Below, one piece after another: positions 22,727 through 25,764 of a stretch of 25,764 bases of DNA. The DNA is taken from positions 1 to 25,764 of the forward strand of contig JAEZRV010000050.1 of assembly GCA_023444055.1 (NCBI GenBank), in the 5' to 3' direction. Each line of letters opens with the position of its first letter. The first letter of the stretch is position 1. The notes beneath the pieces are model-generated. The model ran no database searches. It worked only from the letters and a program-made list of their open reading frames with translations, and was not told the DNA's origin. A program made the translations under genes and the position numbers. The DNA is from Bacillota bacterium (GTDB lineage Bacteria; Bacillota; Clostridia; Acetivibrionales; DSM-1351).

Positions 22727-24211
22727 ATGAATTCACAAGATATTCTTAAAAAGAGTCGTAAAGAATCTGATGATTTTTCACTTAAAATCATGATGCTTTT
22801 TACAGTTCTATTGTTTGTTGATTTTTCTTTTTTACTGTTTAGCAATAAAGGCAAAATAAATAGTGAAGATTGGTTAATTTTAATTTCTGCATTTGTATCA
22901 ATCATTCCAATTTTATATTATAAGCTGTCAAAAGAAAAGCAGAAATTTGTTATTATACTGCTGATTTCTACAGAATTTATTGCTGCGGCATTGTTTATTA
23001 GCTCTTGGTTGTTAGCAGCACCGGTTTTATTACTTCCATTTATTTTCGGAGCTATATACTACAATGTACATGCATTGAAAAAACTAGTGATTATTAAAAT
23101 TCCAACATTGATTGTTATGTCCTTTGTTTTATTATATCTTTCAGAGGGACACTCAATTACACTTTCGATGAAATCAACCATTAGTTCGATTGTGTATTTA
23201 GGATTGCAAGTTGTTGGCTCTGGCTATATGTTTTTATGCATAGCAAAAAAGACTATGGGAATGTTAAATAGCGCTTTGGAGCAAAGTGATAATAGTAAGT
23301 CTTTACTTGATAAAGTTTTGAATAACACTGGAGTTATTAATAACAATATCAATGATTTATATGAATATATAAATTTGAATCGTGATTCAGTTAACGGTAT
23401 ATCAACGACAGCAGATTCCATTGCAGCTAACTCAAAAACTATGGCTGCAAAAGCGGAGGAAAGTCAAAAGTCTATCGACCAGTTTAGTGAAGAAATTAAT
23501 AAAACAATAATAAATTCTTGTGAAATTGTTGATTTATCTAAGACAATAGGTTCAATCACAGAAATAAACCAAAACAATATTAGTAAAATTATGCAGAAAG
23601 TAAACGATATTGATGTATCTAACAAACGGACAATTCAACATTTTGAATTTATGAAGCAGAACAATGAGGAAATAGTGGCTGCTTTAAAAATTATCAATGA
23701 AGTATCTTCACAAACTAATTTGTTGGCATTGAACGCTTCTATTGAAGCAGCCCGTGCAGGAGAAGCAGGAAAAGGATTTTCAGTTGTTGCAACAGAAATC
23801 AGCAAATTAGCTGAACGCTCCAAATCATCAGTAGCAAATATTTCTGATGTTTTAGATAAAATGAATACTGGAACTGAGCAATCCTTAGAGGCTGTTTTTT
23901 CCACAGAAATGAATATTCGTGATAATTTAGAATTGTTAGATAATACAAAAAAAGATTTTAACACGATGTTTAGCTGTCAAAAAGATATAACAGATAAAAT
24001 AGGAGAATCAGAGAGTCTTATTAAGGAGCTAGAAAATCATATTATAAATGTTAAGAATGTATTAGGTGAAACCCTTTATGAGTTCAGAACAACCGCTTCA
24101 GATATCTCAAGTATTTCAACTAAGTTGGAAGAGTTGAATAAATCCTTTAAGACAATTGATGATTTTGCAAAAGAGATTCAAATATCTTCTAGTAGTATGA
24201 TGCAAAATTAA
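22727..24211 (+). CDS. Methyl-accepting chemotaxis-type protein without an evident sensor domain
   Basis: The 494-residue protein has a cluster of about six hydrophobic segments in its first 175 residues (MMLFTVLLFVDFSFLLF onwards), with short connecting loops and no large extracytoplasmic domain. A long coiled-coil signalling domain follows, containing the conserved hairpin tip NEVSSQTNLLALNASIEAAR then AGEAGKGFSVVATEISKLAE. No HAMP domain is obvious. It would signal to CheA/CheW, perhaps sensing through the membrane part itself. ATG 22727 is chosen since GGGGG lies 7 nt upstream and a promoter lies inside the longer in-frame extension that begins at 22610. An intrinsic terminator follows, so it is probably monocistronic. 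Confidence 0.92.
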   Translation: MNSQDILKKSRKESDDFSLKIMMLFTVLLFVDFSFLLFSNKGKINSEDWLILISAFVSIIPILYYKLSKEKQKFVIILLISTEFIAAALFISSWLLAAPVLLLPFIFGAIYYNVHALKKLVIIKIPTLIVMSFVLLYLSEGHSITLSMKSTISSIVYLGLQVVGSGYMFLCIAKKTMGMLNSALEQSDNSKSLLDKVLNNTGVINNNINDLYEYINLNRDSVNGISTTADSIAANSKTMAAKAEESQKSIDQFSEEINKTIINSCEIVDLSKTIGSITEINQNNISKIMQKVNDIDVSNKRTIQHFEFMKQNNEEIVAALKIINEVSSQTNLLALNASIEAARAGEAGKGFSVVATEISKLAERSKSSVANISDVLDKMNTGTEQSLEAVFSTEMNIRDNLELLDNTKKDFNTMFSCQKDITDKIGESESLIKELENHIINVKNVLGETLYEFRTTASDISSISTKLEELNKSFKTIDDFAKEIQISSSSMMQN

Positions 24212-24244
24212 GGTTGAAATAAATAAGAACGCAAGTTGGATTAT

Positions 24245-24293
24245 ATCATTCAAATGGATCTTCTATGAAAGGTCTGTTTGAATGATTTTTTTG
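24245..24293 (+). terminator. Intrinsic terminator of the chemoreceptor gene
   Basis: ATCATTCAAA (24245-24254) pairs with TTTGAATGAT (24277-24286) and is followed by a run of T. This is a typical Rho-independent terminator about 35 bp after the stop codon. Confidence 0.85.
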
Positions 24294-24321
24294 TTTGTGT
24301 TTTATGACTTCTATGAGGCTA

Positions 24322-24834
24322 GCTCGAAAAACAACTTTGTACTAGCATGATGCTTTTTCGAGCAACAAAAACCCACAAGTGGGTTTTTGACAGTGTTGGT
24401 AGGGGTTAACCTCAACCCCAAATTATTAGCTTTAGCCGATAGCAATTGACTTTTCATATATATTTGCCTTAAACTGTATATAATACTATTTCGTATTTAA
24501 AATATAAGAAACAATATTTTAAATCACTGCTTATGCAGCGACTCATAGTATTGAACAACATTTGCGAGCTTCGCTCATCGCCGCAAATGCGGCTATTTAA
24601 AATGTGATTCCACATTTTAAATGCAAATTAGTATAATTGCAAAATAATGAAAGGTTGAAAATTATAAGAATAATGTTTTAAATCTTTAGGGTTGTTGATT
24701 GGGTATGATTCTGAATATCCAAAAGTCAACGAACTTTCAACTATTGTAACAATAAAATGATTACAGAATTATTTTGGGAACAAACCACCGGTAAGTTTTA
24801 GTTCAGACAGACTTTTATGCGGGAAAGTCGAGTT
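24322..24834. mobile_element. Hairpin-rich element, copy 3 (right end clear)
   Basis: The right end (24773-24834) matches copy 1: AACAAACCA, then TAAGTT, then GGGAAAGTCGAG-TTAA. Upstream lies a chain of perfect stems: 24322-24331 with 24354-24363 (CTCGAAA core shared with copy 1), 24367-24375 with 24380-24388, 24402-24407 with 24414-24419, 24495-24505 with 24514-24524, 24559-24566 with 24582-24589, and 24595-24606 with 24611-24622. TTTAGCCG (from about 24431) also recurs from copy 1. No left end resembling that of copy 1 was found, so the left boundary is only the first stem. Confidence 0.5.
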
Positions 24835-24853
24835 AATAAATATAACAACAATA

Positions 24854-25534
24854 ATGGAGTTGACTATATTGGCTGATACTTCATATAGCAAAATTAAATA
24901 CTTTGATAATATCCCAGCTGCTCCAAAAAGAGAGCTTATTCTTACTAGGTTAGGATACCGAAAAGGTGTTACAGAGTTAAATGGAAATGATATTTCATTA
25001 GTTGAGGATAACATACGTCTGGGTGAATATTTGTCTAAGCCTGCAGGTGCCTATTTGATTGTTCCTATATCATCAATAAATGATTCAAACATAATGCTTG
25101 AAAATGGGATAACATTTGAAAGTTCAGGACTATTAAATCTATTAAAAAACAGCCATAGTGTTGTTCTTATGGCTGCTACTGTAGGCAGGGAAGTTACAGA
25201 GAGAGTATTTAATGAAATAGAAAAAGGTAACGCAGCTGCTGGACTAATAATTGACTCAGTAGCATCTCAAACTGCAGATGCTTGTCTTGACTGGATGGTA
25301 CAACTTTTAAGAAAAATTCTAGTTAGGGAAGGTAAATTACTTACAAGGCACAGATACAGCCCTGGTTATGGAGATTTGCCGCTTTCGTATCAAAAGGTTA
25401 TTTTTGAAACCCTTAAGCTTGGTAAGCTGAATATGGCACTTACTGAAAAATTTATGCTGGTACCTGAGAAATCAGTTATAGCAATTGCAGGTATAGAAGA
25501 AAAGGGGGAGCAAAACAAGGTTGAAACAAATTAA
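24854..25534 (+). CDS. Stand-alone methionine synthase (MetH) activation-domain protein
   Basis: The 226-residue protein corresponds to the C-terminal activation domain of cobalamin-dependent methionine synthase, which binds S-adenosylmethionine for reductive reactivation of oxidised B12. The signature RHRYSPGYGDLPLSYQ is at about 174-189, followed by KLNMALTEKFMLVPEKSVIA; in long MetH proteins this region is fused to the B12 domains. In many Clostridia it is a separate gene beside a short MetH, which may lie just beyond this window. The start is uncertain: ATG 24854 has no ribosome-binding site, whereas TTG 24869 has GGAGT about 9 nt upstream and would give 221 residues. It begins only 20 bp after a copy of the hairpin element. 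Confidence 0.9.
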   Translation: MELTILADTSYSKIKYFDNIPAAPKRELILTRLGYRKGVTELNGNDISLVEDNIRLGEYLSKPAGAYLIVPISSINDSNIMLENGITFESSGLLNLLKNSHSVVLMAATVGREVTERVFNEIEKGNAAAGLIIDSVASQTADACLDWMVQLLRKILVREGKLLTRHRYSPGYGDLPLSYQKVIFETLKLGKLNMALTEKFMLVPEKSVIAIAGIEEKGEQNKVETN

Positions 25535-25547
25535 AAAAATAAAAAAA

Positions 25548-25625
25548 GGAGGTGCCGAGTCCCTGTCATTTCTTTCAGGGAAATGTACATTTCCCTTGTG
25601 GTTCTTGTGTAGAATGCGGGACATG
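25548..25625 (+). repeat. Short repeat motif, copy B
   Basis: Begins GGAGGTGCCGAG (25548-25559), as copy A does at 4540, and ends ATGCGGGACAT. It contains the perfect palindrome GGGAAATGTACATTTCCC (25578-25595) and a CCCTG/CAGGG stem. TGTC (25564-25567) can pair with GACA (25620-25623), where copy A has TGCC/GGCA. Confidence 0.6.
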
Positions 25626-25631
25626 GACATA

Positions 25632-25764
25632 AGGTTCAAAGAAATATAAAAATAAATGAAGACTAACTATTAAAAGTCAAGTATTAAAATGTTATTTTTA
25701 GAATAAAGTGCAGAAATGTATTTTAGATATTTATGAACCTTGAAAACTGCATGACAAATAGAGC
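25632..25764 (+). promoter_or_regulatory. Edge region with boxA-like sequence
   Basis: No gene is visible after 25534. AAGGTTCA (from about 25631) and TGAACCTT (from about 25734) could pair across about 95 nt. At 25737-25751, ACCTTGAAAACTGCA resembles the boxA-like sequence found in Firmicute rRNA leaders and 16S-23S spacers. An rRNA operon or another antiterminated transcript may begin just beyond the window, but nothing here proves it. Confidence 0.3.

Noticed and set aside
1..25764. tRNA genes, CRISPR arrays or phage structural genes
   Set aside because: No cloverleaf with a T-loop motif, no regularly spaced direct repeats with unique spacers, and no phage-type proteins were seen.

Overview
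The window looks like chromosome of a spore-forming, low-GC Clostridia-type Firmicute. The DNA is AT-rich, ribosome-binding sites are mostly strong GGAGG, and LexA boxes follow the Gram-positive GAAC-N4-GTTY pattern. There is a cysteine-rich spore-surface-type protein, an H2-ase-like membrane complex and a stand-alone methionine synthase activation protein. I cannot name the species; a Ruminiclostridium/Acetivibrio-like lineage is only a guess.

Layout. (1) 1-1656: start of an unidentified minus-strand gene, lexA (minus), and a divergent SOS-controlled LysM membrane protein of the YneA type with two LexA boxes in its promoter. (2) 1681-2128: a roughly 450-bp hairpin-rich element with 50-bp inverted ends. 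(3) 2268-10699: a promoter and six genes for a group-4-hydrogenase/complex-I-like membrane complex (HyfB, C, E, F, G and a ferredoxin-HyfI fusion), then a small eight-cysteine protein behind a duplicated leader. Both cysteine pairs that would hold the NiFe centre are missing from the large subunit, so this resembles an 'Ehr' (energy-converting hydrogenase-related) complex rather than a hydrogenase. (4) 10817-13152: cysteine desulfurase and thiI, overlapping by 4 bp (sulfur transfer to tRNA). (5) 13360-14499 (minus): spore-surface-like protein with a six-residue repeat and a C1q/BclA-like tail. (6) 14635-19986: a degenerate copy of the hairpin element, a VanW/YoaR-family protein, a DUF2225 protein, an AIR-synthase-like (HypE-like) protein and glyA. 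(7) 20342-20982: a Phd/YefM antitoxin with a ParE/RelE toxin broken by a one-base frameshift. (8) 21342-24293: a tyrosine recombinase (minus) and a membrane-anchored chemoreceptor without an evident extracellular sensor. (9) 24322-25764: a third hairpin-element copy, the methionine synthase activation-domain protein, a short repeat related to two near the hyf genes, and a boxA-like sequence at the window edge.

How the parts connect. LexA probably represses both itself and the divergent YneA-like division inhibitor. The Hyf/Ehr-like cluster probably couples electron transfer through ferredoxin-type clusters to ion movement by two antiporter-like subunits; its electron acceptor cannot be read from sequence. 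Two repeat families recur here: the ~450-bp hairpin element (three copies, each with its right end facing a plus-strand gene) and a ~75-bp motif (2187-2241, 4540-4613, 25548-25625).
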